A DNA stretch of 64,000 nt, from the NCBI RefSeq assembly GCF_012328925.1, contig NZ_JAAXLS010000028.1, positions 1 through 64,000 on the forward strand, read 5' to 3'. A program made the position numbers and the translations under genes. The notes below the pieces were generated by a model. The model saw only the letters and a program-made list of their open reading frames with translations. It was not told the origin of the DNA and did not search any database. Below, one piece after another: positions 48,153-55,948 of this stretch. The stretch's first letter is position 1. Every line of letters starts with the position of its first letter. The DNA comes from Amycolatopsis acididurans (GTDB lineage: Bacteria; Actinomycetota; Actinomycetes; Mycobacteriales; Pseudonocardiaceae).

Positions 48153-48917
48153 ATGGATGAACTGTGTTGTGAGCTCGACGGCCCGGTCGCCGTCGTGACG
48201 CTGAACCGGCCGGCCAAGGCCAACGCGATCACCGCCGAGATGGCCGCCGCGTTGCGGGAGACGGCGGCCAGGGTCGACGCCGACCGCGCGATCCGGGTGA
48301 TCGTGCTGACCGGCACCGGAAAGGCCTTCTGTGCCGGCAGCGACATCCGCGGGCTGGACGACTACCCGCTGCCGTGGGACTTCCGCAACCGCGACGACTA
48401 CGGAGACATCGTGCGGTCGATTCGCAAACCGGTGATCGCCGCGGTGAACGGGTACGCGTTCGGCGGCGGGCTGGAGATCGCGATGGCCTGCGACATCCGG
48501 CTGGCCGCGACCACGGCGAGCTTCGCCGCGCCGGAGATCAAACTGGGCTGGATCGGCGGCAGCGGCCAGTCCGTCCTGCTGGCCAACAGCGTCGGGCCGA
48601 GCAACGCGGCGCTGATGCTCATGACCGGCGACCCGATCGACGCCGGCCGCGCGTTGTCGTGGGGACTGGTCAGTGAGGTGCACGAGCAGGAGGACCTGGT
48701 GCCCAGAGCGCGGGAGCTGGCCGAGGTGATCGCCTCCCGCGCGCCGATCGCGGCCGAGTCGGCGAAGGCGAACCTGCGTGCGGCGTACAGCATGCCGCTG
48801 GACCAGGCGATCCGCTACGAACGCGATCTGCAGACGTTCTGTCTGTCCACTCAGGACGCCGGCGAGGGTCGCGCGGCCTTCGGCGAGCGGCGCGAGCCGC
48901 GGTTTCAGGGGTACTGA
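48153..48917 (+). CDS. Enoyl-CoA hydratase/isomerase (crotonase) family protein
   Basis: This 254-residue crotonase-fold protein has the CoA/oxyanion segments VIVLTGTGKAFCAGSDIRG and VNGYAFGGGLEIAMACDIRL, and the second acidic position in FAAPEIKLGWIGGSGQ. Both Glu residues expected for a hydratase are present (GGGLE and APE). The pattern is nearer to carnitinyl-CoA dehydratase/CaiD-like members than to fatty-acid hydratases, though this is a weak judgement. It is followed by a CoA-transferase gene one base away. In a sugar-acid operon it may add or remove water from a polyol-acyl-CoA. Confidence 0.85.
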   Translation: MDELCCELDGPVAVVTLNRPAKANAITAEMAAALRETAARVDADRAIRVIVLTGTGKAFCAGSDIRGLDDYPLPWDFRNRDDYGDIVRSIRKPVIAAVNGYAFGGGLEIAMACDIRLAATTASFAAPEIKLGWIGGSGQSVLLANSVGPSNAALMLMTGDPIDAGRALSWGLVSEVHEQEDLVPRARELAEVIASRAPIAAESAKANLRAAYSMPLDQAIRYERDLQTFCLSTQDAGEGRAAFGERREPRFQGY

Positions 48918-48918
48918 C

Positions 48919-50112
48919 ATGGGTGTTCTGGACGGCTACCGGGTGGTGGACCTGTCGATCGCGATGGCGGGCCCGCTGGCCGCGATGCGGCTCGGCGATC
49001 TCGGCGCCGACGTGATCAAGGTCGAGCCGACGCGCGGCGAATGGCAGCGCGGCGCGCCAGCGGGCGGCGCCGGCGGGAACCAGGTCAACCCGTCGTTCCT
49101 GTCGCTCAACCGCAACAAACGCAGCCTCGCGGTGGACCTGAAGTCGCCGTCCGGCCGGCAGGTCGTCCACGAGCTGGTGCGTGGCGCGGACGTGTTCCTG
49201 CAGAACTACCGGCCGGGTGTGGCCGAACGGCTCGGGATGGACTACGAGTCGATTCGCGCGCTCAAACCGGACGTGGTGTACGTGTCGATCTCCGGCTACG
49301 GCGAGACCGGGCCGTACGCCGCGCGGCCCGGCCAGGACCTGCTGCTGCAGGCGATGAGCGGGGCGATGTACAGCGTCGGGCGCGAGTCGGATCCGCCGCT
49401 GCCCTCGGGCACCTACGCGATCGACGCGATCACCGCCTACACCGCCTTCGAGGGCGCGCTGGCCGCGTTGCTGCACCGCGAGCGCACGGGGGAGGGGCAG
49501 CTGGTGAGCGTGAACATGCTCGACGCGGCCATCGCGGTGCAGATGCAGGAGCTGTCGGTGTTCACCGTCGGCAAGGTGCCGCAGCGGCGTGGCGCCCAAC
49601 CGCACGGGCACACCTACATTCGCGCTCCCTACGGCGTTTTCGCCACCAGCGACGGGTATCTCGCGCTGGCCATGCCGCCGCTGGACGCACTGGGCGAGGT
49701 GCTGGACCTGCCGTGGCTGTCCGGACTGGACGATCACGTGGCCGGCCACGAACAGCGCGACGAGATCACCGCGGCCGTCCGCGACAGGCTGACCGGCAAG
49801 CCCACCGCCGAATGGCTGGAGCTGCTCGGCAAGGCCGGGATCTGGGCCGGACCGGTGTACTCCTACGCCGATCTCCTCGACGACGAGCAGGTGCGGCACA
49901 ACGGTTCCTTCGTCACCTACGAGCATCCGACGGAGGGCGAGGTGACCACGCCCGGTTTCCCGTACCGGTTCAGCGCGACGCCGCCGCGGGTGCGGCGGGG
50001 TGCGCCGGTCGTCGGGCAGCACAGCCGCGAGATTCTCGCGTCGCTGGGCTATGACGGCGAGCAGATCGACCGGCTCGCTGATGAGGGTGTGGTGGCGTGC
50101 TCCGCGGACTGA
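48919..50112 (+). CDS. Family III (CaiB/BaiF) CoA-transferase of the sugar island
   Basis: This 397-residue CoA-transferase has GYRVVDLSIAMAGPLAAMRL with DLGADVIKVEPT, NRNKRSLAVDL, SGYGETGPYAARPGQDLLLQ, and the catalytic Asp in VNMLDAAIAVQM. It would transfer CoA to a carboxylic acid. It is distinct from the transferase at 25053. Placed after a crotonase and before a binding-protein-like gene that it overlaps by 16 bases, it probably activates a sugar acid or a breakdown product. The ATG at 48919 lies one base after the crotonase stop. Confidence 0.85.
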   Translation: MGVLDGYRVVDLSIAMAGPLAAMRLGDLGADVIKVEPTRGEWQRGAPAGGAGGNQVNPSFLSLNRNKRSLAVDLKSPSGRQVVHELVRGADVFLQNYRPGVAERLGMDYESIRALKPDVVYVSISGYGETGPYAARPGQDLLLQAMSGAMYSVGRESDPPLPSGTYAIDAITAYTAFEGALAALLHRERTGEGQLVSVNMLDAAIAVQMQELSVFTVGKVPQRRGAQPHGHTYIRAPYGVFATSDGYLALAMPPLDALGEVLDLPWLSGLDDHVAGHEQRDEITAAVRDRLTGKPTAEWLELLGKAGIWAGPVYSYADLLDDEQVRHNGSFVTYEHPTEGEVTTPGFPYRFSATPPRVRRGAPVVGQHSREILASLGYDGEQIDRLADEGVVACSAD

Positions 50113-51098
50113 CCTGGGACCATCCCCGCGGCTACGCGCCGCTGGACGCGCTTTCGCTGCCGGTGCGCTGGGACCGGCAGTCGCTGGAGGGCTTCGAGTC
50201 GGCCCCTATCGCGGGCCTCGCCGCGGACTACGACCTGATGATCATCGACCACCCGGGCCTCGGGGACGCGGTGGCGGCCGGAAGCCTGCTGCCGTTCGAG
50301 GAACTGCTGGCGCCGGAGGAGCTGGCGTCGTGGCGGTCGTCGTCCGCCGGGGCGTCCTTCGACTCCTACACTGTGGACGGTCGGCAGTGGGCGCTGCCGA
50401 TCGACGCGGCGACCCAGGTCGCGGTCACGACCCTGCCCGAAGCGCCCCGCACCTGGGCGCAGGCACGTCAGGTCGACACCGCGTTGTGCCTCGGCGGCCC
50501 GCACGCGCTGCTGACGTTCTGGTCGATCTGCCTCGCGCACGGCGCGACGCCGCCCGAGGTGCCGCGCCCGGTCGGGGTCCTGGCACTGGAGCTGATGGCG
50601 GAGCTGCGAGGCCGCGAACAGTGGTGGCGGCTCAACCCGATCGGCCTGCTGGAGGCGATGGCCTCGGGCGCCGGACCGGCCTACTGCCCCGTGGTCTACG
50701 GCTACGTCGGTTACGCGGACCGCCTGACCTTCGCGGACACACCGACGGTGCACGGCAGGCACGGCAGCGTGCTCGGCGGCACCGGCCTGGCCGTCTCGGC
50801 GCTGCGCGATGTGAACCGCGCACAGGCCGCGCGGGTTGCGCGGGCACTGATCTCACCGCGCGTCCAGCGGGAGGTGTTCGTCGCCGCCGGAGGGCAGCCC
50901 GCCGACGCCGAAGTCTGGCGCACGAACGGTTTTCACGCCGACACACTGTCCACAATGGAAGATGCCTGGGTGCGGCCGAGACGGCAGGGCTACATCAAGT
51001 TCCAGACCGAGGCGTCCGCGCTGCTGCGGGAGAACCTCGGCGCGATGCCGCCGCACCGGCTGCTGGCCGAACTGGAGAACCTGGGGAGGAACGGATGA
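50097..51098 (+). CDS. Solute-binding-protein-like protein without export signal
   Basis: This 333-residue protein reads like an ABC sugar-binding protein (YDLMIIDHPGLGDAVAAGSL, LPFEELLAPEELASWRSSSA, a central GPAYCPVVYGYVGYADRLTF stretch, and ARALISPRVQREVFVAAGGQ). It begins directly with LRGLTWDHPRGYAPLDAL and has no signal peptide, lipobox or Tat motif. It should therefore stay in the cytosol. I have seen this GLTWDHPRGY-type start next to CoA-transferase and crotonase genes in other bacteria, from memory only. The GTG at 50097 overlaps the CoA-transferase by 16 bases and its stop overlaps the SDR start (ATGA). A role as substrate-binding subunit or sensor is inferred. Confidence 0.78.
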   Translation: MLRGLTWDHPRGYAPLDALSLPVRWDRQSLEGFESAPIAGLAADYDLMIIDHPGLGDAVAAGSLLPFEELLAPEELASWRSSSAGASFDSYTVDGRQWALPIDAATQVAVTTLPEAPRTWAQARQVDTALCLGGPHALLTFWSICLAHGATPPEVPRPVGVLALELMAELRGREQWWRLNPIGLLEAMASGAGPAYCPVVYGYVGYADRLTFADTPTVHGRHGSVLGGTGLAVSALRDVNRAQAARVARALISPRVQREVFVAAGGQPADAEVWRTNGFHADTLSTMEDAWVRPRRQGYIKFQTEASALLRENLGAMPPHRLLAELENLGRNG

Positions 51099-51802
51099 GC
51101 GGGGCCGTGGTCACCGGAGCCGGTGGCGCGCTGGGACGCGCGACGGCGATCCGGCTGGCGCAGGACGGGCACAAGGTCACCGCGCTGGACGTGGACGAAA
51201 CGTCACTCGCGGAAACCGCCGAACTGTCCGGGGCGCACCCGGTGGTCGTCGACCTGCGCGACGCCGACGCGCTCACGGCGGCGATCGAAGCGGTGGAGGA
51301 TCTCGCAATCCTGGTCAACAATGCCGCGATCTACCCGAGCCGCCCGTTCCTCGACGTGCCGCTGGCCGAGTACGAGGACGTGATCGCGGTCAACCAGCGC
51401 GCGTACTGGGTCGCGGCGCAGGCGGCCGCGCGGCGGATGACCGGGGGTGGCGGGGCGATCGTGAACATCGCGTCGATCACGATGCACGGCGGCTGGGCGG
51501 ACCTCGCGGCGTACGTGAGCACGAAAGGTGCGGCGGCCGCGTTCACGCGGGCGCTCGCGCGGGAACTGGGCCCGTACGAGATCCGGGTGAACTGCGTGTC
51601 GCCGGGCGCGTTTCCGACGGCCGCCGAGACGATCCACCCGGATCCCGAGGCGTACACGACGTTCGTCATGGACCGGCAGGCGCTCAAACGACGCGGCACC
51701 CCGGCGGAACTCGCGGCCGTGGTCGCGTTCCTCGCCGGTCCCGGCGCGTCTTTCGTGACAGGACAGACGATCGAGGTCAACGGCGGATGGGTGATGGCAT
51801 GA
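51095..51802 (+). CDS. Short-chain dehydrogenase (sugar-acid type)
   Basis: This 235-residue classical SDR has the cofactor motif VVTGAGGALGRATAIRL, an acidic residue in TALDVDE that favours NAD+, the NNA motif (LVNNAAI), Ser in NIASITMHGG and Tyr-x3-Lys in YVSTKGA. It ends with the typical FVTGQTIEVNGGW. Such enzymes include 2-keto-3-deoxy-L-fuconate or rhamnonate dehydrogenases, which would fit a deoxy-sugar route. It is coupled by ATGA overlaps to the genes on both sides. The ribosome site GGGGAGGA stands before the ATG at 51095. Confidence 0.87.
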   Translation: MSGAVVTGAGGALGRATAIRLAQDGHKVTALDVDETSLAETAELSGAHPVVVDLRDADALTAAIEAVEDLAILVNNAAIYPSRPFLDVPLAEYEDVIAVNQRAYWVAAQAAARRMTGGGGAIVNIASITMHGGWADLAAYVSTKGAAAAFTRALARELGPYEIRVNCVSPGAFPTAAETIHPDPEAYTTFVMDRQALKRRGTPAELAAVVAFLAGPGASFVTGQTIEVNGGWVMA

Positions 51803-52854
51803 GGCTGGCGGCGTACACAGGCGACCTGGCCGCGGCGGGCGGCGTGCGGCTGGTGACCCTCGGCGACGGTGCCGAGCGCGGGATCCGGGTGCTGGAGTTC
51901 CGCACCGGCAGCGGGCTCGCGTTCGACGTGCTCGTGGACCGGTGCTTCGACATCGGCGCGGCCGAGCACTCCGGGCGGTCCTTCGGCTGGCGTTCGCCGA
52001 CCGGATTCCGCAACCCCGGCCTGCACGAACACGGCGACGAGGACGGGTTGTCCTGGCTGCGCTCGTTCTCCGGGCTCATGGTCACCGGAGGCCTGGACCA
52101 CACGTTGTTCGGCGGTGCGGTACCGGCGCAGGAGTACCGGTATCCGCCGCGCCCGGTGGTCCGGCACGGCCTGCACGGCCGGGTCGCGAACATCCCGGCG
52201 CGGCTGACCGGCTACGGCGAGCGATGGGACGGCGATCGGTGCGTGCTGTGGGCCGAGGGCGAGGTGCGGCAGGCGGCGGTGTTCGCGGAGAACCTGACCC
52301 TCACCCGCCGCATCGAGGCCGACCTCGGCGGCGACGAGATCCGCGTGACCGACACCGTGCGCAACCCCGGGGTGGACCCGATGCCGCACATGTTCCTCTA
52401 CCACATCAACCTGGGCTGGCCGCTGCTCGACCATGGCAGCCGGTTCGTGGCCCCGGTGCGGGAAACGGTGTGGCGCAGCGACAGCGTGGCCGAACAGGGC
52501 GTGGACAACCTGGTCATGCCCGAGCCGGTGCCGGGTTTCGTGGAGCAGGTCTACGAGCACGTGCTCGATCGCGACGAGTCGGGCTGGAGCCGGGCGGCGC
52601 TGGTCAACGACAAGCTGGAGCTGGCGGTCAGCGTGTCCTGGGACGCCGAGGCGTTCCCGTGCTTCTTCCAATGGCTGAACCTGCGCGCCGGGAACTACGC
52701 GGTCGGCCTGGAACCCTCCACACACCACGTGGCGGGTGATCTGGCCGCGCGCGAGGACGGCAGCATGATCCGGCTGGCGGGCGGCGAGTCGCGGACCTAC
52801 CGCACCACCTTCCGGGTGCATCGCGGGGCGGCCGCCGTCGCGGAGCTGGGATGA
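51799..52854 (+). CDS. DUF4432 aldose-epimerase-like protein
   Basis: This 351-residue protein has the features of DUF4432, a galactose-mutarotase-like fold: FDVLVDRCFDIGAAEHSGRS, FSGLMVTGGLDHTLFGGAV, VRHGLHGRVANIPARLTGYG, the strand MPHMFLYHINLGWPLL, and ending in the pattern FQWLNLRAGNYAVGLEPSTH. Conserved His and Glu residues in HGLHGR, YHINLGWP and GLEPS would form a sugar-binding site. It may interconvert anomers of the imported sugar or a lactone. Start and stop overlap its neighbours by four bases each. Confidence 0.82.
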   Translation: MRLAAYTGDLAAAGGVRLVTLGDGAERGIRVLEFRTGSGLAFDVLVDRCFDIGAAEHSGRSFGWRSPTGFRNPGLHEHGDEDGLSWLRSFSGLMVTGGLDHTLFGGAVPAQEYRYPPRPVVRHGLHGRVANIPARLTGYGERWDGDRCVLWAEGEVRQAAVFAENLTLTRRIEADLGGDEIRVTDTVRNPGVDPMPHMFLYHINLGWPLLDHGSRFVAPVRETVWRSDSVAEQGVDNLVMPEPVPGFVEQVYEHVLDRDESGWSRAALVNDKLELAVSVSWDAEAFPCFFQWLNLRAGNYAVGLEPSTHHVAGDLAAREDGSMIRLAGGESRTYRTTFRVHRGAAAVAELG

Positions 52855-53687
52855 TCGACGCCCACCACCACCTGTGGCATCCGGATTTCCGGCACCAGGC
52901 GTGGCTGGCCCGCCCGGAGATGGCGCCGATCAACCGTGCCTTCACCGTCGGCGGCCTCTCGACGGCGGTGCTCGGCCTCGGCATCGAGCGGACGGTCGTG
53001 GTGCAGGCGGTGGACGAGCCGGAGGAGACGCGGCAACTCCTCGCGCTGGCCGAGAATTCGCCGCTGATCGCCGGGGTGGTGGGCTGGGCGGACCTGACCT
53101 GTCCGGAGCTGGCGGCCGAGCTGGCCCGTCCCGGCAAGCTCGTCGGGTTGCGGCACGGCGTGCAGGCCGAGCCCGATCCGTGGTGGCTCGCGCGGCCCGA
53201 GGTCCGCAAGGGACTCGCCACGGTCGCCGAGGCGGGCCTGGTGTTCGACCTGCTGGTCCGACCGCACCAGCTGCCCGCCGCGCTCGACACGGTACGGGCG
53301 CTGCCGCGGCTGACGTTCGTGCTCGATCACCTCGGCAAGCCCGCGATCGCGAGCGGGGAGCTGGAGCCCTGGCTCGGTCAGATCCGTGCGCTGGCGCGGG
53401 AACCGAACGTGTACGCGAAATTTTCGGGTCTCGTCACAGAGGCCGACTGGGCGCGCTGGACCGTCGCGGATCTGCGTCCCTACGCCGAAGCCGCGCTGGA
53501 GGCGTTCGGTCCGGCGCGGCTGATGTTCGGTTCGGACTGGCCCGTCTGTCTGCTCGCGGGCTCCTACGCCCAGGTGCACGACGCCGCCCAGCTGCTGACG
53601 CCCGGACTGCCGCCGTCCGAACGTCACGCGCTGTTCGGCGGGACGGCGGAACGGGTTTACCGGCTTCGGGCACCCTGGAAGGTTTAG
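52851..53687 (+). CDS. Amidohydrolase, L-fuconolactonase/rhamnonolactonase type
   Basis: This 278-residue metal-dependent hydrolase of the COG3618 amidohydrolase group begins MIDAHHHLWHPDFRHQAWL. It has LDHLGKPAI, the conserved YAKFSGLVTEADW and the C-terminal Asp region LMFGSDWPVCLLAGSY. Members hydrolyse L-fucono-, L-rhamnono- or related lactones. With the AKR at 60602 acting as a fucose-type dehydrogenase, it would complete oxidation of the sugar to its acid. It is the last gene of the coupled set that begins at 48153. The gap to the next gene shows nothing. Confidence 0.87.
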   Translation: MIDAHHHLWHPDFRHQAWLARPEMAPINRAFTVGGLSTAVLGLGIERTVVVQAVDEPEETRQLLALAENSPLIAGVVGWADLTCPELAAELARPGKLVGLRHGVQAEPDPWWLARPEVRKGLATVAEAGLVFDLLVRPHQLPAALDTVRALPRLTFVLDHLGKPAIASGELEPWLGQIRALAREPNVYAKFSGLVTEADWARWTVADLRPYAEAALEAFGPARLMFGSDWPVCLLAGSYAQVHDAAQLLTPGLPPSERHALFGGTAERVYRLRAPWKV

Positions 53688-53741
53688 ACCCATTCGGTGT
53701 AACGTCCTCTCAGCCGGTGATCTTGCATGAGGGGAATGCAC

Positions 53742-55220
53742 GTGTCGAACCCGTTGGTGGCGGCGCCCGTCGACTCGACGACGGCGGTGTCGGGAGCGCC
53801 GATCCTCGAGAGCGCCATGGGCGTCAAGGACAGCATCGAGAGCGGCGACTGGGCCTCGGCGGTACTCGGCGTCGCGGGCACCGCGATGGACGCGCTCGGC
53901 GCGGTCGCCGACCCGTTCGGCACGATCCTCGCCGCCGGTGTCGGCTGGCTGATGGAGCACGTCGGCCCGCTCAAGGAGGCGCTCGACGCACTGGCAGGCA
54001 ACCCGGACGCGGTCGCCGCGCACTCGCAGACCTGGACGAACGTCGCCCAGGAACTCGACAGCATCAGCACCGACCTGACCGGCCAGGTCACCACCGACGT
54101 CGCCGGCTGGACCGGGCCCGGCGCGGACGCCTACCGCAGGCAGGCCGCCGACGTCGCCGCGCTGCTCGGCGCCGCGGGAGCCGCGTGCCAGGGTGCCGCG
54201 AGCGGGGTCTCCACCGCGGGCGAGGTCGTCGCATCGGTGCGCGAGCTGGTACGGGACACGATCGCGGAAGTCGTCGCGCGCCTGGTCTCGTGGGCGATCC
54301 AGGTGATCGCCACGCTCGGGATCGGGCTCACCTGGGTGGTCCCGCAGGTCGTGGCGCTGGTCGCGAAGACGTCCACCCGGATCGCGAGCCTGGTCAAGAA
54401 CCTCACCGGCGCGCTGAAGAAGCTGAGCGAGCTGCTGGGCAAGGCGGGCAAGGTCTTCGGCGACGCGAGCGGGCAGCTGAAGAAGATCAAGGCGAGCGGC
54501 CCGGTCGACTCGTCCACCAAGCCGAACTCGCTGGAGGGCACCCGCGGTCTCGGCGATCCCGGCCCGTCGCGCCCCCGCCCGCCGCAGGAGGAGCCGTTCG
54601 CGCCGAACCAGCCGGCGTACGGCAGCTCCGGCATCCCGGGCAACACGCACGACCACGTGATCTACGGCGACGTGAAGGTGCCGAAGAAGGGCAAGCCGAA
54701 GTTCAGCGGCGGCCACGTGTGGCACGGCGACATCCCCTCGGCTCCGGGCGGCACGCACGGATCCGGCGTCACGGGCTCGTCCACGTCGACCATCTCGCCG
54801 CCGCGGCCCAACGGCGTGTACGACGTGCACAAGCCGACCACCACGAACTCCTCCGGCGGCACGGTCGTCAAGCCGGGCATGAGCTCGATGTTCCCGCAGG
54901 GGCTCGGCCCGTCGCAGGTACAGGGGCTCGCCAACCAGGCGTGGAACGGCGGCGCACCCAACGGCGGATTCCACGGCACCAACAGCTGGAGCGGGCAGGC
55001 ACAGATCCCCTACACGCCGGTGTGGAACCCCGCGGGCGACGCGGGCCTGCCCGCGCACGGCAGCGGTAGCGGCAACCACCCCAACGCGGGGTCGATCCTG
55101 AACATCGGCGGCTACCACAACGGCGGGAGCGCGAGCACGTACTACCCGGACGGCAACAACACCACGCCGCCCGTGCAGCCGCCACAGGACCCCTTCACCC
55201 AAGCCGACATGAAGCCCTGA
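53742..55220 (+). CDS. WXG-type polymorphic toxin with EndoU-like nuclease domain
   Basis: This 492-residue protein has an N-terminal ESX/WXG100-like helical region (about residues 1-160), with the W-x-G turn in TDVAGWTGPGADAYRRQA. A hydrophobic helical middle follows (about 180-250), then a Pro-rich linker and a C-terminal domain from about residue 300. That domain shows HDHVIYGDVKVPKKGKPKF followed by GGHVWHGD, a PNGVYDVHKP stretch and KPGMSSMFPQGLGPSQVQGL. The double-His and SMFP pattern fits bacterial EndoU RNases. It is a likely type VII-secreted antibacterial toxin. I chose the GTG at 53742, preceded by AGGGGA. Confidence 0.68.
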   Translation: MSNPLVAAPVDSTTAVSGAPILESAMGVKDSIESGDWASAVLGVAGTAMDALGAVADPFGTILAAGVGWLMEHVGPLKEALDALAGNPDAVAAHSQTWTNVAQELDSISTDLTGQVTTDVAGWTGPGADAYRRQAADVAALLGAAGAACQGAASGVSTAGEVVASVRELVRDTIAEVVARLVSWAIQVIATLGIGLTWVVPQVVALVAKTSTRIASLVKNLTGALKKLSELLGKAGKVFGDASGQLKKIKASGPVDSSTKPNSLEGTRGLGDPGPSRPRPPQEEPFAPNQPAYGSSGIPGNTHDHVIYGDVKVPKKGKPKFSGGHVWHGDIPSAPGGTHGSGVTGSSTSTISPPRPNGVYDVHKPTTTNSSGGTVVKPGMSSMFPQGLGPSQVQGLANQAWNGGAPNGGFHGTNSWSGQAQIPYTPVWNPAGDAGLPAHGSGSGNHPNAGSILNIGGYHNGGSASTYYPDGNNTTPPVQPPQDPFTQADMKP

Positions 55221-55321
55221 CGAGACGAGCCGACGATGGTTTGGGTAGCGGTGCGACGCTGCAGGCCGCCGTCCTCACGGCATACGGCTCCGCCGCAGAC
55301 GAAAGACGCATTGGAACCCGC

Positions 55322-55948
55322 ATGAGTTTGTTCGGCGTCGCCGATTCGGTGGCGATGAGTTTCGACGAGCACCGCCGGTTGCGCATCGTCGCGCCTGAGC
55401 AGTACCTGCCGCTCGCGGCGTGGCTGTACACCGACGTCCAGCCGAACCTGGCGGTGCTCGACGAGCTCGCCGCCGTGCTGCGCCGGTGCCGGCAGGAGGA
55501 ACGCAAGTACGTCGGCAACGGCTGCTCGCTGGACTTCGTGAACAATCTGGTGCTGCTGGAAAGCCGGTACGAGACCTGGGAGCGCGTGGTCGTCCCGCAG
55601 TCCGTGTTCTGGCCTGTGCTCAGCGGTTTCCGCCAGTTCCTCGCCAGCACCGCGCATCTGCCGCTGCTCGAGCGCGAGCCGGACTACCCCGAAGCGCTGC
55701 GCATCCGCACCGACGAACACGCCGACGGGGCGCCACGCCCGGCCGTCCTCGATCACACCTACTTCCCGCGCGACTGGTCCGAGCGCGAGGTGTCCGAGGC
55801 CGGCGCGGGCGCCTGGCAGTCGCCGGGATGCCTGCGTGACGAGGCGACGGGCGCGTGGTCGGGCATGTGGCGAGGCTTGGAGCTGGCCGGCTACTTCGAC
55901 CTCGCCACCGGCGAGCCGCTCACCTATTTCCCGGTCATCGCACCCTGA
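55322..55948 (+). CDS. Probable immunity protein for the EndoU-like toxin
   Basis: This 208-residue soluble, acidic protein lies 101 bases after the toxin gene on the same strand. It has no signal peptide and contains RKYVGNGCSLDFVNNLVLLE, a pattern resembling small immunity proteins of polymorphic toxins. Assignment rests mainly on position and size. The ATG at 55322 was chosen; the start is weakly supported. Its last 25 bases overlap the end of the converging GH28 gene. Confidence 0.6.
   Translation: MSLFGVADSVAMSFDEHRRLRIVAPEQYLPLAAWLYTDVQPNLAVLDELAAVLRRCRQEERKYVGNGCSLDFVNNLVLLESRYETWERVVVPQSVFWPVLSGFRQFLASTAHLPLLEREPDYPEALRIRTDEHADGAPRPAVLDHTYFPRDWSEREVSEAGAGAWQSPGCLRDEATGAWSGMWRGLELAGYFDLATGEPLTYFPVIAP

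Noticed and set aside
52797..55202. A very long open frame on the minus strand opposite the DUF4432, amidohydrolase and toxin genes
   Set aside because: It is an antisense artefact of high GC content: its composition is Arg/Ala/Gly/His-rich without domains, and it lies opposite three well-supported genes.
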